DNA from: Christiangramia forsetii KT0803
GTDB lineage: Bacteria; Bacteroidota; Bacteroidia; Flavobacteriales; Flavobacteriaceae
NCBI RefSeq assembly: GCF_000060345.1
Contig: NC_008571.1
Coordinates: 3,104,501-3,168,500, forward strand
Reading direction: 5' to 3'
Length of the DNA: 64,000 bases
Part shown: one piece after another, positions 16,348 through 25,209 of the stretch
Layout: each line of letters opens with the position of its first letter
How positions within the stretch are numbered: the stretch's first letter is position 1
Translations under genes and position numbers: made by a program
Notes under the pieces: generated by a model
Told to the model about the DNA's origin: nothing
Seen by the model: only the letters and a program-made list of their open reading frames with translations
The model's database searches: none

Positions 16348-18468
16348 CTAGTAAAATCTAGCTCTGTTATCTTCAATTTCAGCTTTCTTTTTAAGAGCAT
16401 CAAAAATTCTCATAGTAGCCTGAGCTCTACGAGCAGCACTTTCCTGCTGAGCAAAACCTTTATAAGAATCCATTGTAGGTGCTTCAAATTTGCTTACTAA
16501 TTCTGCAACATACACTCCTTTTTCCCCGGCTATAGGTGAGCTAACCTTTCCTGGTTCTAAAGAGAACACTGCTCCAACAACCTCTGGCTCTTCACCTGCT
16601 CCGGCTAAAGTAGGGCTACTCAAGTTTACAGCATCGGCATTTTGAACACTTACTCCCTGATTATTTGCAATTTCCTGAAGTGAGCTTCCTTTTAACCTGT
16701 CTTTAATTAATTTAGCTTTTTTCTCTTTCCTAAGAATTGGAGTAACTTCTCCTGAAGCCTCTTCCACGCTCATAAGTCCCTTATCTCTCTTAGAAGTTAA
16801 CTGAGCTACTACATATCCGTTATTTGTTTCGAATCTTCTAACGTCACCAACTTTGGCTTCATCTTCAAAGGCCCATTGGATTACTCTACGTTGTGCTCCG
16901 GCACCAGGAATATTTTCCTCTAAAGCCTTTACATCTTTTACCGTACGTACTTCATAATTTCCTTGCTTTGCAATATCTCCAAAATCACCTTCTGAAGCTG
17001 AAATTTCAAATTTCGTTACTTCATTAAATAAGTTGTTCATTGTCTTTTCAGAAGCCTGAATCTCTTTTGCGATCGTTGCAACTTTTACTGCTCTTGCAGC
17101 TTCGGTTTGATCGTCTATAGAAATTACATGGTATCCAAGTGGCGTTTCTACAACTCCAACATCTCCTGTTGAATTATCAAAAACGTAATTATCAAATGCA
17201 GGAATCATTGTCCCCGGAACGAAATATCCAAGATCTCCACCCTGCTCTTTATTTGAACCATCGGCAGAAAATTCTGATGCCAATTCAGCAAATTTAGCAT
17301 TGTCGCCTTTTACCACACCTGCAATACTATCAGCTAAAACTTGAGCTTCCTCTTTAGAACGGCTTACACCGGCACCAAGCTGAGACCCCTGATAGGTTAC
17401 CAGGATATGACTGGCTTTTACAGAATCTGGAATATTCTTAGTTTGAATTACTTTACTCAATTTCCAGTAACCATTCTCCTCATAAGGACCGTAAGTCTCT
17501 CCCTCATTTAGGCTGAAGATCGCTTCGGCATTATTCCCGGAAAAATCATTTCTGAATTTGAATCTATTTTCAAAAGGCAGATCTGAATTATTACCCACAA
17601 AAGTGGCATAATCATCGGTATTGTCAAATCCAGCAAGTGTATCGTTAGCTCCAACTGCAGCATTATATTCTACTCGCTGATTTCTCAATGAATTTAAAGT
17701 CTCTTTTGCCTCAGTCTTATCATCTCCCGAAGCACTTTCTTCAAAGATCACATATTGCAGACTTCTTGAAGCTTCTGTTTCAAAACGGGAAGAATGATTA
17801 TCCAGGTAAGATTTGATATCAGATTTTGTCACTTCAACTTCGCTATCTGGAACTGAAGAGTAAGGAACCTGAACAAACTTCATATTAATATTATCATTTT
17901 GAAGTCTATAAGCTTGCTCTCCTTCTATAAGGGTAGCACCTACTCCGGCACCAACCATATTATAATAGCTATTCATCTTAGCAGTTTCAGCAAGATTCGA
18001 AGTGAATTGTTGCCATTGCTCATATGCTTGCGGAGAAGTCTCCTTTAAATTTGCAACATATTCTCTCAATCTGTTCTCATCGAACATTCCAGCCTCATTG
18101 GTGAAATTTGGATTATTTGCCATTTGAGTACGCACAAGTTGTGTAACCTGAGCTTCACCAGCTCTAATTCCAAGTTTTTCAACCTCTTCTTCAAGAATTA
18201 CCTGTCTCAACTTTTGCTCCCAGATACGGTTTACCGCCTGGGTTGTGCTCATGTTGTTACCCATGTTTCTTTCAAAAGCTTCTACCTCACGTGCAAACTC
18301 CTCTCTACCAATCTCATTACCGTTTACGGTTGCAATGGTATTCTGGGAACTTTGAGAAGCCATTCCTCCGTTTCTAATCACATCAGCTAAAACAAAAGAA
18401 AATAAAGCTAGTGCAATGATGATAATCAAGAAAACAGACCTTTGTCTGATTTTATTTAATACTGCCAT
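16348..18468 (-). CDS. ppiD: membrane-anchored peptidyl-prolyl isomerase, PpiD/SurA family
   Basis: Periplasmic folding chaperone tethered to the inner membrane. The N-terminus is a signal anchor (hydrophobic residues about 11-29) followed by a SurA_N-like chaperone region to about residue 170. A parvulin PPIase domain starts near residue 347 (VKASHILV) and ends with LGYHVISI near residue 450. A second, degenerate parvulin-like segment may follow (GEEPEVVGAVFSL near residue 630). At 706 residues it matches the long PpiD of this phylum. It is the last gene in a run with lptC and coaX; a 94-base gap separates it from the CNNM gene, so it may have its own promoter. Confidence 0.92.
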   Translation of the reverse strand: MAVLNKIRQRSVFLIIIIALALFSFVLADVIRNGGMASQSSQNTIATVNGNEIGREEFAREVEAFERNMGNNMSTTQAVNRIWEQKLRQVILEEEVEKLGIRAGEAQVTQLVRTQMANNPNFTNEAGMFDENRLREYVANLKETSPQAYEQWQQFTSNLAETAKMNSYYNMVGAGVGATLIEGEQAYRLQNDNINMKFVQVPYSSVPDSEVEVTKSDIKSYLDNHSSRFETEASRSLQYVIFEESASGDDKTEAKETLNSLRNQRVEYNAAVGANDTLAGFDNTDDYATFVGNNSDLPFENRFKFRNDFSGNNAEAIFSLNEGETYGPYEENGYWKLSKVIQTKNIPDSVKASHILVTYQGSQLGAGVSRSKEEAQVLADSIAGVVKGDNAKFAELASEFSADGSNKEQGGDLGYFVPGTMIPAFDNYVFDNSTGDVGVVETPLGYHVISIDDQTEAARAVKVATIAKEIQASEKTMNNLFNEVTKFEISASEGDFGDIAKQGNYEVRTVKDVKALEENIPGAGAQRRVIQWAFEDEAKVGDVRRFETNNGYVVAQLTSKRDKGLMSVEEASGEVTPILRKEKKAKLIKDRLKGSSLQEIANNQGVSVQNADAVNLSSPTLAGAGEEPEVVGAVFSLEPGKVSSPIAGEKGVYVAELVSKFEAPTMDSYKGFAQQESAARRAQATMRIFDALKKKAEIEDNRARFY

Positions 18469-18562
18469 TTGAATGTATAATTTATCAAAATATAGGGGGC
18501 GAAAATAAGGTTTTTAGCCTAATAATAAAATTTAAAATTAGCAAATTCTTAACTTTAAGGCT

Positions 18563-19849
18563 TTAATCTTCAGGATTGATTTTAAGCTCTACTAATTCTA
18601 TTTTTGTATTGGAAGTTTCCAGGATTTTTATTTCGAAATCCTCAATAGTTATGATCTCTCCCTGCTGTGGGATTTCCTCAGTATGGTTCACTATAAAACC
18701 ACTTAAGGTTTCATAATTCTCCCCTTCAGGAATTTCAGTTCTATAAGTTTCGTTAAGATAATCTACCTCAAGCCTGGCCGAAAATTTAAAATGATCTTCC
18801 CCCAATTTCTCTTCAATTAAAACAGCAGAGTCATGTTCATCTTCAATCTCTCCAAATAATTCCTCTACAATATCTTCTACCGTCATCATTCCGCTAGTGC
18901 CACCATATTCATCTATAACCACAGCGATACTTTTCCTCTTTTTAATAAGGATGTTCAGTACATCTTTCACCCACATGGTTTCAGGAACAAAAACAACCGG
19001 CAGTAAAATAGATTTTATAGACTTGGGCCTTTTAAAAAGTTCAAAAGAATGAACGTAGCCAATAATATCGTCTATGGTTTCATTGTAAATCAGAATCTTA
19101 GAAAGTCCTGTTTCGGTAAAAGTTTCCACAAGATCGTCTGGTGCCTGACCCTGATCTACCGCAATAATCTCGGTACGTGGAATCATAACTTCTCTCGCCT
19201 TTATATCTGAAAAAGAAAGCGCATTCTGGAATATCTGGATCTCACTGTCCACATCTTCATGCTCCTCTATCGTTTCCATTTGTTCACTGATAAAATTCCC
19301 CAGTTCAACTTTACTAAATGCTAACTGAACTTCATCCCCATCTGTTTTGAAGAAACGTTTTAATATTATATCTGAAATCCAGATAATAAAAGAAGAAACA
19401 AAGCTGAAAAGGATATAGAAGATATATGCCGGAACGGCAAAAAACTTCAACATTGAATTTGCATAGATCTGGAAGAATACCTTCGGAAGAAATTCAGCAG
19501 TAAGAAGAATTACCAGTGTTGAGATTATTGTCTGGGTAAACAGACTAAGATCTTGGATGAGATAAGTAATAAAACCGCTTTCTGTCTCTATCCCACTTAA
19601 CCAGGCCATCAAGAGGTCTCCCATAAAAAACCCATAGACTACCAGGGCGATATTATTCCCCACGAGCATAGTCGCAATAAATTTCGACGGCTTTTTAGTA
19701 AGTTTTTTAAGAACCTTAGCAAGAAAATCATTCTGCATTTTTTCAATCTCAATGAAGATCTTATTGGAAGAAACGTAAGCGATCTCCATCCCTGAGAAAA
19801 AAGCAGAAAGCAATAAAGAACAAACGATAATAATTACATCAACCTCCAT
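18563..19849 (-). CDS. CNNM/CorC-family (hemolysin-like) membrane protein with CBS pair
   Basis: Inner-membrane protein of the DUF21-CBS-CorC_HlyC family, proposed for Mg2+/Co2+ transport or its regulation. DUF21 with about four helices covers residues 1-185. A CBS pair covers about 205-330 and includes VMIPRTEI and the signature DEYGGTSGMMTVEDIVEE. A C-terminal transporter-associated domain covers about 345-425. Flavobacterial GldE has the same architecture, but GldE normally sits beside ssb, mutY or gldD, which are absent here, so I do not use that name. It starts 5 bases after the small membrane gene. Confidence 0.88.
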   Translation of the reverse strand: MEVDVIIIVCSLLLSAFFSGMEIAYVSSNKIFIEIEKMQNDFLAKVLKKLTKKPSKFIATMLVGNNIALVVYGFFMGDLLMAWLSGIETESGFITYLIQDLSLFTQTIISTLVILLTAEFLPKVFFQIYANSMLKFFAVPAYIFYILFSFVSSFIIWISDIILKRFFKTDGDEVQLAFSKVELGNFISEQMETIEEHEDVDSEIQIFQNALSFSDIKAREVMIPRTEIIAVDQGQAPDDLVETFTETGLSKILIYNETIDDIIGYVHSFELFKRPKSIKSILLPVVFVPETMWVKDVLNILIKKRKSIAVVIDEYGGTSGMMTVEDIVEELFGEIEDEHDSAVLIEEKLGEDHFKFSARLEVDYLNETYRTEIPEGENYETLSGFIVNHTEEIPQQGEIITIEDFEIKILETSNTKIELVELKINPED

Positions 19850-19854
19850 TCAGG

Positions 19855-20046
19855 CTATTTGTTTCGATCTTCATATTTACGTCTAAAACGTCTTTTAAAG
19901 AAGAACATAAAGATGGCTATACAAACAAAAAACAAAAACAAGTAAGCCCTGTTCCTTTCTGTACTCCATATTCTAAAGGCTTCAAAAAGAAAGAATGCCG
20001 CAAACAATAGGTATGCGTATTCAAAATATCTGAAAAATTTACTCAT
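19855..20046 (-). CDS. small membrane protein downstream of lptC
   Basis: A 63-residue protein with two hydrophobic segments (about residues 9-25 and 35-51) followed by a strongly basic tail (KRRFRRKYEDRNK). It overlaps lptC by 8 bases and stops 5 bases before the CNNM gene, which supports it as a real translated gene. I do not recognise a family with known function. Confidence 0.75.
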   Translation of the reverse strand: MSKFFRYFEYAYLLFAAFFLFEAFRIWSTERNRAYLFLFFVCIAIFMFFFKRRFRRKYEDRNK

Positions 20047-20608
20047 CTTTTTCTTCTTCTATAATTTGTATTCCAGTATTGGTTCTTGAACGAAAATTAG
20101 TGAAATCCTGATTAGAATCAAAACCAAGGTCTTCTGTATATGATCCGTCTGAAAATCTAATGGTATTAGGCTTATCTGTAAATATCCAGTTTCTTTCCTG
20201 ATCCCAAAACAACTGACTTGCCTTCAGAACAGTGCTATCTGCAGTAACAATCACCACATTCCTCTGTAAATCTATTAGTTTAGTCTTTTCGTAGACGATC
20301 CCATAATCTGCAATTACGGTGTTTTTTTTATCCTGCTCATCAAAAAACTCTACTTCTACTCCATCGGGAAATTCACGGTAAGCAAAAGCCTTGTTTGTAT
20401 AATCCAGCATTTTGGCGCTTTTTAAGGTTGCTACCAATCTACCGGAATCTGTAAACTTTAAGTTAACACCTTCAGCGATTGCCTGAGGGGCGTCTTCTTC
20501 TAAACTGAAAGCTCTTACCTGTTGTAAATTGCCTTCACATGAAAAAAGCATTGTCACGCCTATGAGCGTGACAATGCCTGAAATAATATTACTATATGTG
20601 AGTTTCAT
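20039..20608 (-). CDS. lptC: LPS export periplasmic protein LptC
   Basis: Component of the Lpt bridge that moves lipopolysaccharide from the inner to the outer membrane. The N-terminus has one hydrophobic segment ending in LFSC, a possible lipoprotein site; Bacteroidota LptC proteins often look like this. The rest is the LptC beta-jellyroll with repeated strands, for example YREFPDGVEVEFFDE and ADYGIVYEKTKLIDLQRNV. The start is placed at MKLTYSN; the longer frame runs 49 residues into the previous gene. It begins one base after the TPR gene stops, so translation is probably coupled. At 189 residues it is of normal size. Confidence 0.87.
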   Translation of the reverse strand: MKLTYSNIISGIVTLIGVTMLFSCEGNLQQVRAFSLEEDAPQAIAEGVNLKFTDSGRLVATLKSAKMLDYTNKAFAYREFPDGVEVEFFDEQDKKNTVIADYGIVYEKTKLIDLQRNVVIVTADSTVLKASQLFWDQERNWIFTDKPNTIRFSDGSYTEDLGFDSNQDFTNFRSRTNTGIQIIEEEKDE

Positions 20609-20609
20609 C

Positions 20610-21983
20610 TTATAGGCTCGGGATACGAACAGTCTCACCGATCCAGCATCCAATTGAAATAGCATCACCAGCATTTTTACTAGACTGGAATACGTCAGAT
20701 TTCTGTGGAGCTCTACCTCTGTAAGCAGCCGCAGCCTGATTTGCATTACTGGCAAGAGAAGGATCTACTCTCGCTGCTCTTGAAGCATAATCTGCAGCTA
20801 ACCAATATACCGCTCTTTTGTTAAACGCATTATCACCACAATTGTTTGCACTCTTAGCATACATGTTAGCGATCTGCAAATAAGCACTACCTAGGGAAGG
20901 CTTTGCATTTAAAGCTTTTCTATAAAAACTTCTTGCCTGGCCATAGCTACCTTTATCTTTGTAGTTATTAGCAATTCTATAATAGATCTTAGCCTGGTCT
21001 GATTTATTGGTTTCAAGCTCTGCAGCCTGGTTATAATACTCAAGTGCTTTTGCACTTTTTCCTTCAGACTCAGCTAACTGACCTAATGAATATGCAGATT
21101 TTGCAGATGGCTCTAAAGTATGTAGCGCTTCAGAAACCTGGATAAATAAAGGATCTTCAGTACAATCTTTAGCTGAAAGCCTTGCATTCACATTTTTCAA
21201 CCAGGTAACTTCACCTTTCTTAGCTTCAAAATCTTTCTTATACAAAGGCACAAGGTTATCACAATCTGCACGTGCACCAAGTTTACCGTTAAGTGCATTC
21301 CTAACCATACTATAGTTCTTCAGGTTAATCTCTGCATTCTTTATTTTCTTAGTATCTTTTGAAGACAACTCTTCACCATCCTCTTGTTTTTTAAGAAGTG
21401 GAGCTAAAGCTTCAGCCGCATCATTCTCTTCTTTTTCTATTTTTGCATATACTTTATCGTATTGATCAAAAACATCCTGAAGATTACGGTCACCTGCATC
21501 CTGCATATCTACTACAAGATCGAAATATGCATAAAGTGCTTTAGGACTGGTAAAATTATCTACGTCTTCTGCCCAGGCTTTATCGTAAGCATTATAAAGT
21601 TCTTCTTTATCTCCTATTTTATTGTCATACTTAAGCTGAGCAATATCAGAATATACCTTTCCAGCTTTTGTTTTTTCTGGGTAAAGTTCCAATCTGGTTT
21701 CCAAAACCTCAACTAGTTCCTCCACCAATTCAGCTTTATCGCCTTCTTCAGCTTTACCTATTTTATCTTCAATAACTCTCTCCAGGTATTGGTACGTTGC
21801 AAGGCTATATTTAGGACACTCTTCCATAACTTTCATTAAAGCAGGATAAGCAGCCTCATAATTTTTTGCTTTTGCATCATCGTATGCCAGGGCAGCCATT
21901 GTTGCACAATCTCCAGATTGAGCACTTGCAGCTCCAGAACCTAACATCGCAACTGTTATTAGTGTTAGAAATCTATTTTTCAT
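20610..21983 (-). CDS. exported TPR-repeat protein
   Basis: A secreted protein with a signal peptide ending near residue 21 (GAASAQ), followed by a long helical region. Clear tetratricopeptide units lie in the C-terminal half, about residues 285-400 (for example SAKALEYYNQAAELE and SYGQARSFYRKALNAKPS), so it probably scaffolds protein contacts in the periplasm. Several lysine/glutamate-rich helices lie between residues 60 and 260. Its position between an outer-membrane protein and lptC suggests a role in envelope assembly, but the partner is unknown. Confidence 0.85.
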   Translation of the reverse strand: MKNRFLTLITVAMLGSGAASAQSGDCATMAALAYDDAKAKNYEAAYPALMKVMEECPKYSLATYQYLERVIEDKIGKAEEGDKAELVEELVEVLETRLELYPEKTKAGKVYSDIAQLKYDNKIGDKEELYNAYDKAWAEDVDNFTSPKALYAYFDLVVDMQDAGDRNLQDVFDQYDKVYAKIEKEENDAAEALAPLLKKQEDGEELSSKDTKKIKNAEINLKNYSMVRNALNGKLGARADCDNLVPLYKKDFEAKKGEVTWLKNVNARLSAKDCTEDPLFIQVSEALHTLEPSAKSAYSLGQLAESEGKSAKALEYYNQAAELETNKSDQAKIYYRIANNYKDKGSYGQARSFYRKALNAKPSLGSAYLQIANMYAKSANNCGDNAFNKRAVYWLAADYASRAARVDPSLASNANQAAAAYRGRAPQKSDVFQSSKNAGDAISIGCWIGETVRIPSL

Positions 21984-22003
21984 GATTTTTGTTTATTGTA
22001 TGG

Positions 22004-23248
22004 TTAATTAAATTTTCTTTTCGTGAACCATTGGTCATTTAAAGATAGTCCTATAGACAGTCTTAAAAAGTTCTCTTGAATTAATCCTGAATTCTTTGTG
22101 CCTCTTTGTCCAAGCTCGATTCCAAGGTTTGCATTAGAGAAAAATGTTCCGACTGGCAAACCTAGTCCAAAAGATATGCCAAACTCATTAATAGATTCAT
22201 CATTGATTATCAAACCAGTCTCATCATAACGAAACCCAGCTCTATAAACTATTCTCTCTAAGTAACTTGTAAAAGAATTATAGTTGGGAATATAAAATCC
22301 TCCAACCGAGAATTGCGAAGCGTCTTCATAAGTACCCCCATCTCCTCTAAATCTAAAACTATTTTCAAAAGAAGATGAACCTACATTAGAATATTCGGCA
22401 CCAGCAAACCATTTGTTTTCTTCACCCAGACCTGCACCTATTGTCAGTTTCGAAGGAAATTCAAATTGTGTATCTCCTAAATCAAGGTCTCTAAAATCGA
22501 TCACCCTGCCTGTTCCAGAAGAAAAATCAACAGTAGAAATAGATCTTGAATTTTCTGAATCAAGATCCATAGCCGGTGCATAGGTTCCAGACACGTGCAA
22601 TTTTAGTTTTTCTGAAATATCCCTCTGGTAATTAGCTCCAAAATTGAAGCTGAAACCTCTAATATCAGATCTATTTACATCTGTAGTCCCATACTGCAGG
22701 TCTTCACGGTTGATACTTTGAGAATTCTGAAAGTTTCCAAAATTATAATTAGCATCTACACCAAAGCTTAATTCATCTGTTAAGGAAATCCCAGCTGAAA
22801 CAAACACCTTGTTCATACCTCCCCTTCCATTAAGCAAACTAGCTGAGCCTTCTTCCATGTCAAGAATTCTATAACCTACAGAAGTATAAGGGACAATCCC
22901 AAAACCAACTCCCACCCGGTCACTAACAGGAAACGCCAGTGCCAGATAGTCAAATGATGAGATTTTTGCATTATCACTATTTGTATCTGTTTCTAATTTC
23001 ACACGATCGTGACTTGCACCAACATTAAAATTAGTAAGTTTTAGAGTTCCGTAACTGGCAGGATTTTGAATATTCACATGAATACTATCATTAAATATGC
23101 TTAAGCCCCCCATGGACCTATTTTCTACAGTCCCTTTAAAGTTTGTCAAACCAATCCCGTAATATGAATATGGCGAGGATACATTTTCCTGCGCTTGTGC
23201 AGTAAAAGCTAAAAATAAAGCTACGATTACTATAAATCGTTTTATCAT
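22004..23248 (-). CDS. outer-membrane beta-barrel protein, FadL/PorV-like
   Basis: A 414-residue exported protein with a signal peptide ending near residue 19 (AQAQE). Many amphipathic strands with aromatic ends follow, and it begins with SPYSYYGIG and SMGGLSI, a start typical of the FadL/PorV-like barrels of this phylum. It ends near the C-terminus with LRLSIGLSLNDQW. No substrate can be assigned. It overlaps coaX by 4 bases (ATGA), so the two are co-translated. FadL-type transport of a hydrophobic compound is possible but not shown. Confidence 0.8.
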   Translation of the reverse strand: MIKRFIVIVALFLAFTAQAQENVSSPYSYYGIGLTNFKGTVENRSMGGLSIFNDSIHVNIQNPASYGTLKLTNFNVGASHDRVKLETDTNSDNAKISSFDYLALAFPVSDRVGVGFGIVPYTSVGYRILDMEEGSASLLNGRGGMNKVFVSAGISLTDELSFGVDANYNFGNFQNSQSINREDLQYGTTDVNRSDIRGFSFNFGANYQRDISEKLKLHVSGTYAPAMDLDSENSRSISTVDFSSGTGRVIDFRDLDLGDTQFEFPSKLTIGAGLGEENKWFAGAEYSNVGSSSFENSFRFRGDGGTYEDASQFSVGGFYIPNYNSFTSYLERIVYRAGFRYDETGLIINDESINEFGISFGLGLPVGTFFSNANLGIELGQRGTKNSGLIQENFLRLSIGLSLNDQWFTKRKFN

Positions 23249-23976
23249 TGAGTCTTGTTAAATTCTAGAATGAAATTAAGTCCTTCTAACAAAAAATTTG
23301 AGTTCGCAAATATGCTATTTTTTAATGGTATAGACAAAATTTGACTATCACCTCCTGTGAAAATAATTGTTAAATCTTCAAATTTAGAGTCATAGGATTT
23401 TATGGTTCCTTTTAATTCCATTTCAATTCCGTTAATAATCCCGGATAAAATACTGGATTCGGTGGAGTCACCTATCAGTTTTGGTGCCGGCTTCGGTGTT
23501 ACTAACGGTAAATTGGCAGTAAACTTGTGCAAACTTTTAAATCTCATTTCCAATCCGGGCGATATAGCTCCACCAAGATATACCTCATCTTCAGTTTTAA
23601 GATCATACGTAATACATGTTCCTGCATCAATAATCAGCACATTTTTACCAGGATACGTATTAACTGCAGCAGCGACCAGGGCAATTCTATCTTTCCCCAA
23701 AGTGTGAGGTGTAGCATATTCATTTTTGAACGGAAGCGCGACCAGGTCATCTAACTGAAGTAAGGAATAGGATTTTTTTAATGCATTTTCCAGATCACTA
23801 TCCAGAGAAGTTACACTGGAAAGTATCGATTTTCTGATTGCGGGAAACTTTTTTTGAAGATTTTCAAAATTTTCAAAAAAATCTTTTTTCAGGAAAACCT
23901 GCTTTTCCAAAAGTCTATTGTTTTGAAAAACAGCAGTCTTTATAAAGGTATTCCCCCCATCGATCACTAAATTCAT
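23245..23976 (-). CDS. coaX: type III pantothenate kinase
   Basis: First step of coenzyme A synthesis: phosphorylation of pantothenate, independent of feedback by CoA. Type III features are the N-terminal DGGNTFIKTAV phosphate loop, GKDRIALVAAA near residue 100, IDAGTCITYD near residue 122 with the catalytic aspartate, and GGAISPGLEMR. The start is placed at MNLVIDGG; the longer frame adds seven residues. At 243 residues it is normal. It appears to be the first gene of a long minus-strand operon leading into envelope genes, and tRNA-Phe diverges from it. Confidence 0.93.
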   Translation of the reverse strand: MNLVIDGGNTFIKTAVFQNNRLLEKQVFLKKDFFENFENLQKKFPAIRKSILSSVTSLDSDLENALKKSYSLLQLDDLVALPFKNEYATPHTLGKDRIALVAAAVNTYPGKNVLIIDAGTCITYDLKTEDEVYLGGAISPGLEMRFKSLHKFTANLPLVTPKPAPKLIGDSTESSILSGIINGIEMELKGTIKSYDSKFEDLTIIFTGGDSQILSIPLKNSIFANSNFLLEGLNFILEFNKTQ

Positions 23977-24026
23977 CCAGTTTTTCTTTAAAAACAAAAA
24001 TACAAAAGCAATTTTTTATAATTTCC

Positions 24027-24058
24027 TTTGTGAGTTCTTAAAAATGAAATTATATTTG
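24027..24058 (+). promoter_or_regulatory. promoter of tRNA-Phe
   Basis: TTTG at 24027-24030 and TATATTTG at 24051-24058 are separated by 20 bases. Both match the Bacteroidota -33/-7 consensus exactly. The tRNA begins 22 bases after the -7 element. Confidence 0.8.
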
Positions 24059-24079
24059 CCACCGCTTAAACAAGCAATT

Positions 24080-24152
24080 GGTGCCTTAGCTCAGTTGGTA
24101 GAGCAATGGACTGAAAATCCATGTGTCCCTGGTTCGATTCCTGGAGGCACCA
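24080..24152 (+). tRNA. tRNA-Phe (GAA)
   Basis: A 73-base tRNA. The acceptor arms GGTGCCT and AGGCACC pair fully, with A as discriminator. The D arm is GCTCAGTTGGTAGAGC. The anticodon stem ATGGA/TCCAT encloses the loop CTGAAAA, giving anticodon GAA. The T arm contains GGTTCGATTCC. CCA is not encoded. The region after it looks like an accessory insertion. Confidence 0.97.
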
Positions 24153-24156
24153 CCTT

Positions 24157-24188
24157 AAAAAACCCGCCTCGATGAAGCGGGTTTTTTT
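24157..24188 (+). terminator. intrinsic terminator after tRNA-Phe
   Basis: CCCGC / GCGGG stem with a 9-base loop, flanked by a run of A before and a run of T after (24182-24188). It starts 5 bases past the tRNA. Confidence 0.85.
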
Positions 24189-25209
24189 ATTAGTTTTTCT
24201 TCATAAACAATCGTACCACCGAATTTACCTGAAAATATATAGATCTCTGGTAACGAGTGAATTCAAAAAAAAGATCCTAGCCCCAGATTGTGCTCTACTT
24301 ATTGATGTACAAAATCGTTCGGCGGTTCTAAAATTCATCTCTTTCAAAACTGAACGAACATAATGCTCAAATTCGAATAGCCAGTGGCCTTACTAAAGAT
24401 GAACTCGATTTGTGCTAAAGGGTTGAATAGGATATGGAATCACGGGTCATGGAAGTGTATATATTCAGATATATTATGAAAAAATTCATCTCGCGCCATA
24501 ATTCATATGACAGCCGAATTAAGTTGATACCCAGTTCTTCTCTTAGGAAAATTGTGTGAACCCCCCCTGGAACTATCTCTTTTGACGGATTTTATATTAT
24601 AGAAATATTTTTTTTAGCTACATGTTACGTTTAATAAAATATCTTTACATTTAACAGAAGTTTCTATTCTCAATAGGCAAGCCTCATCACTTTTGTAGCA
24701 GTCATATCTTTTTGCGGCAAAGAAAACGGACGAAAGTGGCAGTTATAGGTATTTCCTCGGAAGCCGAAGCTTAATAGCAGGAGTTACAACGGTATAAATC
24801 CTTCCCACCAATCCTTCGAACCAGCAAATCGTTGGACTGAACTAACGCGCTTACAGCGAAGAATTACTGGTTATAAATAGGGAAACTCTGGTCGCTATTG
24901 CGATTGTAATTACTGCCTTGCTTCTAACTGAAAGGCGGGATCAATATTATTCTACAATTCGTCGAAACCCGTTTTGACCAATCCTGCTTAATTGGGGGAC
25001 AACTAAAACTTTTATTTGAGAAACGTTTATAAAATAGCCAAAAAGAAATGAATTTTTACGATATAGACATACTAAATAACACAAACGATTTATTATGCTT
25101 CTTTACAAAAAGAGTCAAGCTCTCAACCCGGTTTTGTCATATTAAATCCATGAGGAGTTTATTATTAACCGGACTAAATAGAAGACCTCCCATACAAAAC
25201 AATCGCAGT
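24189..25209. other. eroded non-coding stretch after tRNA-Phe
   Basis: About 1 kb with no intact gene. Stops are frequent in all frames. One 43-codon stretch at about 24849-24977 (plus strand) encodes a hydrophobic helix (VAIAIVITALLL) with flanking basic residues. With one stop removed, the upstream codons also read as membrane protein, faintly recalling CopD-type copper proteins. This looks like gene debris but the family guess is weak. The last 160 bases are an in-frame extension of the following gene without coding character. Confidence 0.5.

Noticed and set aside
18563-19849. Gliding-motility protein GldE
   Set aside because: The architecture fits, but the usual neighbours of gldE are missing, so only the family name is justified.
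20609-20755. N-terminal extension of lptC
   Set aside because: The added 49 residues lie over the end of the TPR gene in another frame; the start at 20608 opens a proper signal segment.
24121-24363. Open frame beginning inside tRNA-Phe
   Set aside because: It starts within the tRNA and runs through its terminator, so it cannot be a normal gene.
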